Shown: one piece after another, positions 21,250-29,273 of the stretch
Numbering within the stretch: the first letter of the stretch is position 1
Layout of the letters: every line of letters begins with the position of its first letter
Assembly: GCF_001713355.1 (NCBI RefSeq)
Contig: NZ_CP016448.1
Span: 1,550,001-1,614,000, forward strand
DNA from: Methyloversatilis sp. RAC08
GTDB lineage: Bacteria; Pseudomonadota; Gammaproteobacteria; Burkholderiales; Rhodocyclaceae
Direction of reading: 5' to 3'
DNA: 64,000 nt
Made by a program: the position numbers and the translations under genes
Notes under the pieces: generated by a model
What the model saw: only the letters and a program-made list of their open reading frames with translations
The model's database searches: none
Told to the model about the DNA's origin: nothing

Positions 21250-21356
21250 CAAGCGACGGTGCAAGCCGTCACCCGCTTCACCTCCCTGAGCGGGTGCTTC
21301 TTCAAGAGGCGTTTCGAGCCCACGGCTTCCATCCCCTTTGGCCGTGGGCTTTTTTC
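21250..21356 (+). ncRNA. candidate small RNA with C-rich loops and orphan terminator
   Basis: Rightward structured segment in the 287-bp gap between hemB and engB, both of which are on the minus strand. Three hairpins follow one another: GACGG/CCGTC (21255-21259/21266-21270); ACCCGCT/AGCGGGT (21271-21277/21289-21295) exposing the loop tCACCUCCCug; and a terminator AGCCCACGGC/GCCGTGGGCT (21317-21326/21341-21350) with a C-rich loop and a T6 run. No rightward protein gene lies within 1.1 kb upstream, so the terminator must belong to a short transcript. I could not find a convincing promoter, so the 5' end is uncertain. Confidence 0.5.
21317..21355 (+). terminator. rho-independent terminator without an upstream protein gene
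   Basis: A perfect 10-bp stem (21317-21326 with 21341-21350) is followed by TTTTTTC. On the minus strand the hairpin lacks a T-run, so it is oriented rightward, against both neighbouring genes. Confidence 0.8.
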
Positions 21357-21407
21357 TTTCCGGCTCCGGCGTTCTGTGCGCCGTGGGCCGTTTCAGTGCA
21401 GCAGGCC

Positions 21408-22037
21408 TCAGACGGGTGTCGACGACGCCTGATCGGGCAGATGCGCGGCCAGCCAGGGCGAAACGGCCGCTTCGGCTTCCTCGACACCGGTCTTCTTCAG
21501 GCTGGAGAACAGTTGCACGCTGACCTGGTCTCCCATGCCGGACAGCTGTCTGCGCACGTCGGCCAGCGTTGCCGCCTGAGCGCTGCGGGTCAGCTTGTCG
21601 GCCTTGGTCAGCAAAACATGCATCGGCTTGCCGCTTACCGAGAACCATTCGATCATGTTCCAGTCCAGAGGCGTGAGCGGGTGGCGCGCATCCATGATGA
21701 GCACAAGGCCGGCCAGGCTTTCGCGCTCCTTCAGATAGCGCTCGATCAGCCCGGCCCAGGCCTTGCGGACTTCGATCGGTACCTGGGCATAGCCGTAGCC
21801 GGGCAGGTCGACCAGGAAGCCGCCACGCACCAGCGTGAAGTAGTTGATCAGCTGGGTACGCCCCGGCGTTTTGCTGACGAAGGCCAGGCGCGTGTGGCCG
21901 ACCAGGGTATTGATGGCACTCGATTTACCTGCATTGGAACGCCCTGCAAAGGCGATTTCCGGCCCGGCAGGCGCCGGCAGGCCCGATGGCTTGGCGACGG
22001 ACAGATGAAATGCAGCACCGCGGAACAGAGAGGACAA
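21408..22037 (-). CDS. engB: ribosome biogenesis GTP-binding protein YihA/EngB
   Basis: EngB is an essential small GTPase needed for 50S subunit assembly and cell division. The 209-residue protein has G1 GRSNAGKSS (32-40), G2 TPGRTQ, G3 DLPGYGYA, G4 TKAD and a G5-like SSLKKTG. The N-terminus [14 protein letters not shown] is the usual short lead-in. It is divergent from the cytochrome c4 gene, across a gap that contains a CGGTAAA/TTTACCG dyad. Confidence 0.96.
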   Translation of the reverse strand: MSSLFRGAAFHLSVAKPSGLPAPAGPEIAFAGRSNAGKSSAINTLVGHTRLAFVSKTPGRTQLINYFTLVRGGFLVDLPGYGYAQVPIEVRKAWAGLIERYLKERESLAGLVLIMDARHPLTPLDWNMIEWFSVSGKPMHVLLTKADKLTRSAQAATLADVRRQLSGMGDQVSVQLFSSLKKTGVEEAEAAVSPWLAAHLPDQASSTPV

Positions 22038-22070
22038 ATCGATTACGCGCCACGCGCGCCCAGGAAAACA

Positions 22071-22092
22071 CGGTAAAATGAGGAGTTTACCG
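22071..22092. promoter_or_regulatory. dyad in the engB-cytochrome c4 divergent region
   Basis: CGGTAAA (22071-22077) and TTTACCG (22086-22092) form a perfect 7-bp inverted repeat with an 8-bp spacer, a typical size for a dimeric regulator site. It is 34 bp from the engB start and 91 bp from the cytochrome start. No specific regulator consensus was recognised. Confidence 0.4.
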
Positions 22093-22182
22093 TATCACCC
22101 TATTCAACCGGCCACAGATACATCCGGCACCGACCCGGCCATCGACCGGGCCACAGACCGGATTCATCGTTCAAGGATAGTC

Positions 22183-22833
22183 ATGCGTATGCTCAAGTCT
22201 TTCGGTTTTGCCCTGTCTCTGACCCTGGTTTCCGCCAGCGCGCTGGCGTCTGAAGAAAAAGCCGCCCCGAAAGCGGACATTGCAGCCGGCAAGACCGTCG
22301 CGACGCAGGTGTGCGCGGCCTGTCATGGTGCAGACGGCAACAGCGTCATCGCGGTCAACCCGAAGCTGGCCGGCCAGCATCCGGAGTATCTGTACAAGCA
22401 GCTGATGAATTTCCGCAGCAAGGACGGCCAGCCGCCGGAGCGCGCCAACGCCATCATGGGCGCACTGGCGTCCGGCCTGTCGGAAGCCGACATGCGCAAT
22501 GTTTCGGCCTACTACGCGAGCCAGACCCAGACGCCGGAGAAGGCCAAGGGCAATCGCGAAAGCATCGAACTGGGCCAGCGCCTGTGGCGCGGCGGCGACC
22601 TCGAAAAGGGTCTGCCCGCCTGTGCCGGCTGCCACGGCCCGGCCGGTGCCGGCATGCCGGCTCAGTATCCGCGCATCGCTGGCCAGCACGCCGAATACAC
22701 TGAAACGCAGCTGAAGTATTTCCGCGTTGCTGAACGCGCGAATGATCCGGCCAAGATGATGCGCATGATTGCGGTCAAAATGACCGATGCGGAAATCAAG
22801 GCAGTTTCGGACTACGCGGCCGGCCTGCGCTGA
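22183..22833 (+). CDS. cytochrome c4, diheme
   Basis: A periplasmic diheme cytochrome that passes electrons between the bc1 complex and terminal oxidases. The start at 22183 gives a signal peptide MRMLKSFGFALSLTLVSASALAS. Two heme sites are visible, C44-A-A-C47-H48 and C147-A-G-C150-H151, in two homologous halves that each contain a P(K/R)(L/I)AGQH segment, the cytochrome c4 hallmark. Length is 216 residues. Its 3' end overlaps the convergent DUF455 gene by 22 bp, and its terminator lies inside that gene. Confidence 0.93.
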   Translation: MRMLKSFGFALSLTLVSASALASEEKAAPKADIAAGKTVATQVCAACHGADGNSVIAVNPKLAGQHPEYLYKQLMNFRSKDGQPPERANAIMGALASGLSEADMRNVSAYYASQTQTPEKAKGNRESIELGQRLWRGGDLEKGLPACAGCHGPAGAGMPAQYPRIAGQHAEYTETQLKYFRVAERANDPAKMMRMIAVKMTDAEIKAVSDYAAGLR

Positions 22834-23624
22834 GCGCTCAGGCTGTCGATTTCGGTTGCAGAAAAGCCCGCCGCCAGGCGGGCTTTTTCGTTGACCGGTG
22901 GCTGCAGGCGCGGTGCATTGAAGGTATTGAACAGTTGGAGGAAGGTGGCTTCGGGCGCCAGTCCGCGCTGCGCGCAAAGATGACGGAACCAGCGGTCGCC
23001 GATCGCGACGTGGGTGATTTCGTCACTCAGGATGAGGTCGAGAATGGCCAGCGCCGGCGCGTCGCCGATGGTGCGCAGCTTGTCCATGATGGGAGGCGTT
23101 GCGTCCAGCCCGCGCGCCTCGAGCACGCGCGGCACCAGCGCCATTCGGGTCAGCGCGTCATCGGCAGTGCGCCGCGCCATGTCCCACAGGCCGGCGTGTG
23201 CCGGAAAGTCGCCATAGTCGAAGCCCAGCGTCTGCAGGTGGGCGCGCAGCAGACCGAAGTGGCGCGCTTCGTCGGCCGCCACGCACAGCCAGTCGGCCAG
23301 GTAGGCGTCAGGCAGATCCCGGAAGCGCCAGGCGGCGTCGAGTGCAAGGTTGATGGCGGTGAATTCGATGTGGCAGATCGCATGGATCATTGCCGCATGA
23401 CCTTCGCGCGTGCCCACGCGGCGCGAACGCAGCGCAGAGGGCTCGACCAGTTCAGGTCGCACCGGACGGCCGGGTTCGTCGATGGCATGCGGCAGCGCTG
23501 CCGCGCGATCGAACACCACGCCCGCCTGCCAGTCTGCCCACAGTGAAGCCACTGCAGCGCACTTGGCCTGCGGCACCTCGCACATCAGCAGTTCGAGCAG
23601 TTCGGGAAAAATCTTTCGGTTCAT
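22812..23624 (-). CDS. DUF455 family ferritin-like protein
   Basis: A ferritin-like four-helix protein of 270 residues. Candidate diiron ligands are in CHIEFTAINLALD, the AADEARHFGLL ExxH motif and the LSDEITHVAIGDRWF ExxH motif. The family resembles MiaE-type hydroxylases, but its substrate is not known. The last ~30 codons contain a bidirectional terminator hairpin (22862-22888), and the reading frame ends only after it. The C-terminal residues encoded there (NEKARLAAGF) may therefore often be missing. Confidence 0.85.
   Translation of the reverse strand: MNRKIFPELLELLMCEVPQAKCAAVASLWADWQAGVVFDRAAALPHAIDEPGRPVRPELVEPSALRSRRVGTREGHAAMIHAICHIEFTAINLALDAAWRFRDLPDAYLADWLCVAADEARHFGLLRAHLQTLGFDYGDFPAHAGLWDMARRTADDALTRMALVPRVLEARGLDATPPIMDKLRTIGDAPALAILDLILSDEITHVAIGDRWFRHLCAQRGLAPEATFLQLFNTFNAPRLQPPVNEKARLAAGFSATEIDSLSAQRRPAA
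22862..22888 (+). terminator. bidirectional terminator embedded in the DUF455 gene
   Basis: AAAAGCCCGCC (22862-22872), loop GCCA, GGCGGGCTTTTT (22877-22888). It ends cytochrome c4 transcripts 29 bp after their stop. On the minus strand the same hairpin is followed by TTTTC, while the DUF455 frame is still open for about 50 more bases. Confidence 0.85.
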
Positions 23625-23708
23625 CTGCAGTCATACGGGTAAGGTCGCGCCGATGCGGCCGGTCAGCACTGGTCTGACACCCTGCAGCGTACAACGAGGA
23701 GCTTCACC

Positions 23709-24662
23709 ATGCTTATCAGACGCCCGGCCGACATCGCGCCGTCCGACATCACGCCACGCGCGCTGTTCGATACTCGCCGCGACTTCATCCGTGCGGCCGG
23801 ACTGGGCGCCGGTGCGGCGCTGCTCGGCGGCCTGCCGGAGATCGCCGGCGCGCAGGGCAAGCGTGGCGAAAAACTCGGGCCACTGGTGAAGAGCCCTTTC
23901 TCGACCGACGAAAAACTGAACGACTACGAAGACATCACCAGCTACTGCAATTTCTACGAATTCGGTACCGACAAGGGCGATCCCTCGAAGAACGCCCACC
24001 GCATGTCCACCCGGCCGTGGACGGTCAGCATCGAGGGCCTGGTGCAGAAGCCGAAGACGCTGGGCATCGAGGAGGTGCTGAAACTGGCACCGCTCGAGGA
24101 GCGCATCTACCGGCTGCGCTGCGTCGAAGCGTGGTCGATGGTCGTGCCCTGGGTCGGCCTTCCGCTGTCAGCGCTGCTCAGGCAGGTCGAACCGCTGGGC
24201 AGTGCAAAATACGTTGAATTCACCACGCTGGCCGATCCGAAAACCATGCCCGGGGTGCGCAGCGCCGTGCTCGAGTGGCCGTATGTCGAAGGCCTGCGGC
24301 TTGACGAAGCCCTGCATCCGCTCACCCTGATGGCGGTAGGCCTGTACGGCGAAGTGCTGCCGAACCAGAACGGCGCGCCGATGCGACTGGTGGTGCCATG
24401 GAAGTACGGCTTCAAGAGCGCGAAATCGATCGTGAAGATCCGCTTCACCGACAAGGAACCGCTCAGCGCCTGGTCGCGCGCCGCCGGGCGTGAGTACGGC
24501 TTCTATTCGAATGTGAATCCGGACGTCGACCACCCGCGCTGGAGCCAGGGACGCGAACGGCGCATCGGCGAGTTTTCGAAGCGCAAGACGCTGATGTTCA
24601 ATGGTTACGGCGATCAGGTTGCGTCGCTCTACACCGGCATGGACCTGAGGAAGTATTACTGA
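23709..24662 (+). CDS. msrP: protein-methionine-sulfoxide reductase catalytic subunit MsrP
   Basis: MsrP (YedY) is a periplasmic molybdopterin enzyme that reduces oxidised methionines in proteins, receiving electrons from MsrQ. The twin-arginine signal [17 protein letters not shown] (RR at 23-24) indicates folded export by Tat. The molybdenum-ligating cysteine is C138 in [14 protein letters not shown]. The [10 protein letters not shown] and RKTLMFNGY-like C-terminal motifs also match. Length is 317 residues, with an AGGAG ribosome binding site. msrQ follows after 1 bp. Confidence 0.96.
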   Translation: MLIRRPADIAPSDITPRALFDTRRDFIRAAGLGAGAALLGGLPEIAGAQGKRGEKLGPLVKSPFSTDEKLNDYEDITSYCNFYEFGTDKGDPSKNAHRMSTRPWTVSIEGLVQKPKTLGIEEVLKLAPLEERIYRLRCVEAWSMVVPWVGLPLSALLRQVEPLGSAKYVEFTTLADPKTMPGVRSAVLEWPYVEGLRLDEALHPLTLMAVGLYGEVLPNQNGAPMRLVVPWKYGFKSAKSIVKIRFTDKEPLSAWSRAAGREYGFYSNVNPDVDHPRWSQGRERRIGEFSKRKTLMFNGYGDQVASLYTGMDLRKYY

Positions 24663-24663
24663 G

Positions 24664-25335
24664 GTGCAGGCGCGCGCCTCGACCGCACAGCCCGCCAGCC
24701 GCAACGCGCGCGCCTGGACACCGGGGCGCACCACGTTCGGCTGGCTGTGGCGCGTCGTCTGGGTCGCGTGCCTGATGCCGCTTCTATGGCTGGCATTCGG
24801 CGCCTACGCCGACCGGCTGGGCGCCAACCCGATCGAATACATCACGCGCGCCACCGGTGACTGGACGCTGCGCCTGCTGCTGGTGACGCTGGCCGTGACG
24901 CCGCTGCGCCAGATCACCGGCTGGCACTGGCTGGTACGCCTGCGCCGCATGCTCGGGCTTTACGCATTCTTCTACGCCAGCCTGCACCTGCTCATCTATC
25001 TGTGGCTGGACCAGTTCTTCGACATCGAAGACATCGTGAAGGACATCATCAAGCGGCCCTTCATCACGATCGGGTTCGGTGCGTTCCTGCTGCTGCTGCC
25101 GCTCGTCGTGACCTCAACCAACGGCATGGTGCGTCGGCTCGGCGGCCGGACCTGGCAGCGGCTGCACAAGCTGGTGTACGTGGTCGGCGTGCTCGGTGTG
25201 GCGCACTACTGGTGGCTGGTGAAGAAGGACCTGACCGAACCCATCCTGTACGCCTGCATCCTCGCCACGCTGTTTGCCGTGCGCCTGTGGCATGCCCGCC
25301 GTCTGCGCGCGCTCGTGGCGGCGCAGACGGCGTAA
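24664..25335 (+). CDS. msrQ: protein-methionine-sulfoxide reductase heme-binding subunit MsrQ
   Basis: MsrQ (YedZ) is the inner-membrane b-type heme protein that feeds electrons from the quinone pool or flavin to MsrP. The start is GTG at 24664, directly after the msrP stop. The 223-residue protein has about six membrane helices. Heme-ligating histidines fit ASLHLLIYLWLD and LHKLVYVVGVLGVAHYWW. The ~25-residue basic N-terminus is cytoplasmic. Confidence 0.95.
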   Translation: MQARASTAQPASRNARAWTPGRTTFGWLWRVVWVACLMPLLWLAFGAYADRLGANPIEYITRATGDWTLRLLLVTLAVTPLRQITGWHWLVRLRRMLGLYAFFYASLHLLIYLWLDQFFDIEDIVKDIIKRPFITIGFGAFLLLLPLVVTSTNGMVRRLGGRTWQRLHKLVYVVGVLGVAHYWWLVKKDLTEPILYACILATLFAVRLWHARRLRALVAAQTA

Positions 25336-25344
25336 GGGTGTCGC

Positions 25345-26073
25345 TCAGCGACGCGCGCGACGGGCGGCGCCCGCCACACCGATCAGGCCCGCCAACATCA
25401 GCGCCCAGCTTTCCGGTTCCGGCACCGCGGTGATGCTCACGTTGTCGATCGCCAGCGCGGTCGTCACGCCGAAGTCGCCCACATCGACGACGCCGAACGC
25501 CAGCTGCACTGCACCGCCGCGCGTGAACACGTATTCGAAGCTGCGGATGCCGGTGTCGGCCACAAAGTCGAGAATCGGCGCCGACGTGGCGTCAGCGACC
25601 GAAGCGATGCGCGTGATGTCGCCGTCGACCGACAGGAAGGCGAAGTCCGGCCGCGCTTCGGCGCCGACTTCGTTGGTCGCCAGCAGCCAGTCGAAGCGCA
25701 GGATGTCACCGACATTCACGTTCACGGTGCGCCAGATGGCCGAGCCTTCGTAAGCAAACTCATCTCCGCGGTCGAATGCGCCCGGCGCTGCGCCGATCAG
25801 CGTTTCCAGTGCAAGACCTGCTTCGACCGGTGCCACCCCGGTCAGATTGAACACGCCGGCCGGCAGCGGAAAGTCGTCCTGAAACTGTGGCGACGCTGTG
25901 GTCAGTGCGACGTAAAGGTCGCCCGAGTTGTCCTGTTCGGATACATCGCCTGCAGTCTGCCAGTTGGCGGCGTATCCGCTGTTGAAGTTTTCGCTGAAGC
26001 TCACGTCGGCGTGCGCAGCGGTGGCGAACAGCGAAGCGAACAACGCTGCAGCGGCAAGGGGTTTGAAGGTCAT
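25345..26073 (-). CDS. PEP-CTERM sorting domain protein
   Basis: The 242-residue secreted protein has a signal peptide (cleavage after AAHA, residue about 22), a beta-rich middle and a C-terminal PEP-CTERM tag: VPEPESWALMLAGLIGV followed by the basic RRARR. Such tags are recognised by exosortase EpsH/XrtA, which is not in this window. The middle (NFNSGYAANW..., AIDNVSITAVPEP) resembles other family members with a jelly-roll-like region. It is the last gene of the leftward cluster with the nuclease and the 5'-nucleotidase. Confidence 0.88.
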   Translation of the reverse strand: MTFKPLAAAALFASLFATAAHADVSFSENFNSGYAANWQTAGDVSEQDNSGDLYVALTTASPQFQDDFPLPAGVFNLTGVAPVEAGLALETLIGAAPGAFDRGDEFAYEGSAIWRTVNVNVGDILRFDWLLATNEVGAEARPDFAFLSVDGDITRIASVADATSAPILDFVADTGIRSFEYVFTRGGAVQLAFGVVDVGDFGVTTALAIDNVSITAVPEPESWALMLAGLIGVAGAARRARR

Positions 26074-26098
26074 GTTCGTATCTCCGGAACGTCAGGGT

Positions 26099-29000
26099 TC
26101 AATAACGGAAGGACGCGCTGCCCAGCTGGGCCGGCAGCACATTGCGCAGGGTCACCAGAGGACGGGCAGCAGCGCGACCGGCCGAGCCGTCAGCGTCGAA
26201 CAGCACCATCGTGTTCGGGCCGGTCTGGCGAAGACTGATATGGCCGCTGGTCAGCGGGTCGCTGCCGGTCGTGACGCCTGCCAGCAGCTGGCGCACATCC
26301 AGCCGATCCTGCTGCGGATCGAAGTCGGTGATGGTGTCGAGCGCATCGCGCACGCTTCGATAGACGAAGGTGTCCGCACCGTCGCCGCCGGTCAGCAGGT
26401 CTGCCCCCTCGCCGCCGGTGATGACGTCATCGCCCGGCGTGCCGGTCAGCGTGTCGCGACCCGCACCGCCGTTGATCGTGCGCAGCAGGTTCAGCCCGAT
26501 GAGCACCGGATCGTGGTCCGACGAGCGGAAGGCGGTCGGCGCATAAAGGTCCTGCGGCTTGAACTCGGTGTTGTAGTCGATCACGAAGGGCTCGTCGGTG
26601 TTGATGTGCCACTGCGTGATGCCACTCACCTTGCCGGCCAGCGCGGCACTGGCCAGCGCATGGTCGAGCGCACCGCTTTCGCCGTCGAAGGTGTAGGTGT
26701 AGTTGAGCTCGATGCCTGCGGCCAGATCGCTCAGCCCGCCCGAGGTGAGCGCGAGGACGGGATCTTCCTTCGCATAGGCGTTCAGGTCGCCGATGACCAG
26801 CACGTCAGCCGCACCACCCAGGCCCGGCAGTTGCTGGATGAAGGTCTGCAGCGCCGCCGCCTGCTGCACGCGCAGCGGATTCCAGCAGCCCTGACCATCG
26901 CCCTGATCGGCCTCGATACCGGCGGCATCGCCGCAGGACTTCGACTTGAAGTGATTCACGATGACGGTGAAGCGCTCGCCGTTGGCCGCGGCGAAGGTCT
27001 GCGCCAGCGGCGGACGGTTATGGACCGCCGCGGTGTCGCTGATCGCGCTGCCGACCGGAACGACCTTCGAGGGCTTGTAGATCATGGCCTGACGGATGGC
27101 GTCGGTGCCGGTACCGCCGACCGGCAGCCCGACTGCCGCATACACCGTGCCGCCGTAGGACGCGTTCAGCGCAGCGACCAGATTGTTCACCGCGGCCTGG
27201 CCGTTGTTTTCGATCTCGATCAGGCCGACCACGTCGGCATCCATCGCCTGCAGCGCGGCGACGATCTTGTCGCGCTGACGGGTGAATTCGAGTGCGCTGT
27301 CGGCGCCGCGACAGTCGCTGCGCGTGCTGGTCGGGAAGCACGATGCACCCGCCTGGTCGATCGTGCTGAAGTAGTTCAGCACGTTGAAGCTGGCCACCCG
27401 CACATTGCCGCCAACCGCGGTCGGCGTGGCGGTGCGCGGATTGTCGCGGCTGAATTCCGGCGTCACCACCGGATGCAGCTTGTAGTCGCGCGGTCCGGTG
27501 CTCGACGCGGTGATCAGACCATGGTCGATGACGCCGGTCAGACCATTCACCGTGTCGCCGGCACGCAGCGTGTTGTCGGCGCCGATGAACGGAATCGGGT
27601 TCGGGTTCTGTGCGGTCGAACCGTCGTCGAGCACGATGCGGCGACGCGCGTTCTCGTCGCGCAGCGCAAGTGCTTCGGCGCTGCCCGCCGGATGGCGGTT
27701 GGTCGGGATTTCCATGCGCCCTTCGGCCGATAGCGTGACCTGACCGTAGCGCCCCTGGAAGTAGTTCTGCGACACGGTGAGCGGCGAGGTGATACGCACC
27801 AGCATGCCTTCGTAGCGCTCCAATTCGCCCTCGACTGCCTCCGGCAGCACGATGTCGGTCGGCGTGATCGTCACGCCGCTGCCCAGCACCTGCACGGCGC
27901 TCGGCGACGTGAGCTGGGTCACCGTGTTGAACTCGGTGACATTCGCGGTCAGACGCAGCCGCTGGCCGACCACGGCCGTATTGCCCGGGGCGAACACGAA
28001 AATGCCATCCGATGTGCTCACGTCGCCATCGCCGGCGTCGTCCTGCAGGGTGTAGCCGTTCAGACCGGGGAATACGGCGCTGACCACGCCTTCGGTGCTG
28101 ACGACCTGACCGATCAGCGGGCTGGCGTCACCGCTGCCCTGGATCGCCGGGATGGGCACGATGGCCGCCGGCGCCGCGACCGTGATGTCGACACTGCACG
28201 TTCCTTCCTGCGCCTCGTTGTTCGTGAATCGCAGACCGATGCTGTACTGACCGGTCGCAGTGCCTGCCGCGACGCTGACCTGAGCCGATGCGCTGCCGCC
28301 GTCGGCGGTCGCCGGGGCAAAACCGTCGACCGTCACGCCATCCGGCAGGGTGCCGGTCAGCGAGAAGCCCTCGACCACGCTGTCGGCATCGCTGGCCGCC
28401 ACCGTCACGCTGCCCGCTTCGCCGGCCTGCAGCGCAAGCGCCGGGCAGGTGGTCACGATGGGTTGATTCACCGCACCGCTGCCGCCGCCCTGCACCGATA
28501 TGTTGTCGATGCCGACCCACTCGTCGTTGCCCGGCGCGTTGCTCGTGATCACCCGCAGCTGCAGCAGCGGCTGGTTGTCGGCGTCGGCCGGCAGCGTGAC
28601 CTGCACCGGCGTCACCTTGCCAGCCAGCGACGGGCCTTCGGTCGCGTCGGCCACGTAGGCGTCCGGCACATTGATGAAGCTGCCGCTGGCGCCGACGCGG
28701 TACTGCAGCGCAACCTGCTGCTGCGCGTTGTCCGCCGAGCCGTCGAGGTCGCGCAGGTCGTAGCGCACGACGATGCCGCTGTGGCCGGTGGTGTTCAGCG
28801 ACAGCAGGATGAACGGCGCATCGGCGGTGCCGGAGCCGGTCAGTGCGACGACCGGGTCGGTCAGGTGGAATTCGGTGACGCCACCGGTGCTGAAGGTGTT
28901 CGGATTGGTCTGGTTGGCGTTCACGTCGACCGGCGACGAGGTGCCGTCGGCCGTGATGGTCTGCGGATCGACGCCGGTCGCGCTGGTCAGGTCATCGCCG

Positions 29001-29188
29001 CGATAGCCGGTGATGCCGGGTACGCCACTCCAGTCGTCATTGGTCGTGATCAGGCCGATGTTCGTCCAGTCCTGCGCAAAAGGCAGGGTTTGCGGCGTGC
29101 TGTCGGCGTGCGCGGCCGAAGCGAACAGACCGACGATGGCAAGCGTCAGGGCGAGGCGGGGCGAAACGATGCGATCGTTTGATGACAT
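26099..29188 (-). CDS. ExeM/NucH-type extracellular endonuclease with RTX repeats
   Basis: A giant secreted nuclease of 1029 residues. The start at 29188 gives a signal peptide ending in FASAAHAD. An N-terminal beta-rich region is followed by an OB-like segment near [19 protein letters not shown] (about 360-480). The endonuclease/exonuclease/phosphatase domain runs from about 593 to 893 ([55 protein letters not shown]). RTX calcium-binding repeats ([30 protein letters not shown]) are at about 905-955. Unlike its two neighbours it lacks a PEP-CTERM tag. Confidence 0.9.
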   Translation of the reverse strand: MSSNDRIVSPRLALTLAIVGLFASAAHADSTPQTLPFAQDWTNIGLITTNDDWSGVPGITGYRGDDLTSATGVDPQTITADGTSSPVDVNANQTNPNTFSTGGVTEFHLTDPVVALTGSGTADAPFILLSLNTTGHSGIVVRYDLRDLDGSADNAQQQVALQYRVGASGSFINVPDAYVADATEGPSLAGKVTPVQVTLPADADNQPLLQLRVITSNAPGNDEWVGIDNISVQGGGSGAVNQPIVTTCPALALQAGEAGSVTVAASDADSVVEGFSLTGTLPDGVTVDGFAPATADGGSASAQVSVAAGTATGQYSIGLRFTNNEAQEGTCSVDITVAAPAAIVPIPAIQGSGDASPLIGQVVSTEGVVSAVFPGLNGYTLQDDAGDGDVSTSDGIFVFAPGNTAVVGQRLRLTANVTEFNTVTQLTSPSAVQVLGSGVTITPTDIVLPEAVEGELERYEGMLVRITSPLTVSQNYFQGRYGQVTLSAEGRMEIPTNRHPAGSAEALALRDENARRRIVLDDGSTAQNPNPIPFIGADNTLRAGDTVNGLTGVIDHGLITASSTGPRDYKLHPVVTPEFSRDNPRTATPTAVGGNVRVASFNVLNYFSTIDQAGASCFPTSTRSDCRGADSALEFTRQRDKIVAALQAMDADVVGLIEIENNGQAAVNNLVAALNASYGGTVYAAVGLPVGGTGTDAIRQAMIYKPSKVVPVGSAISDTAAVHNRPPLAQTFAAANGERFTVIVNHFKSKSCGDAAGIEADQGDGQGCWNPLRVQQAAALQTFIQQLPGLGGAADVLVIGDLNAYAKEDPVLALTSGGLSDLAAGIELNYTYTFDGESGALDHALASAALAGKVSGITQWHINTDEPFVIDYNTEFKPQDLYAPTAFRSSDHDPVLIGLNLLRTINGGAGRDTLTGTPGDDVITGGEGADLLTGGDGADTFVYRSVRDALDTITDFDPQQDRLDVRQLLAGVTTGSDPLTSGHISLRQTGPNTMVLFDADGSAGRAAARPLVTLRNVLPAQLGSASFRY

Positions 29189-29218
29189 TTGGATTTCCAG
29201 AGGGGCAGGATAATCGAA

Positions 29219-29248
29219 GCGGCCCATCCGCGATACGGGACGGGCCGC
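29219..29248 (-). repeat. hairpin between the 5'-nucleotidase and nuclease genes
   Basis: GCGGCCC (29219-29225) pairs with GGGCCGC (29242-29248). It lies in the 85-bp gap of the leftward cluster and has no T-run, so it could be a partial attenuator or a processing or stability hairpin separating expression of the two genes. Confidence 0.4.
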
Positions 29249-29273
29249 GAGACAAGGTGAAGCAGCAGCCCGA

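Noticed and set aside
24664-25335. Reading MsrQ as a ferric reductase
   Set aside because: Its placement 1 bp after msrP and the YedZ-like length and histidines fit MsrQ; no flavin or NAD domain is present.
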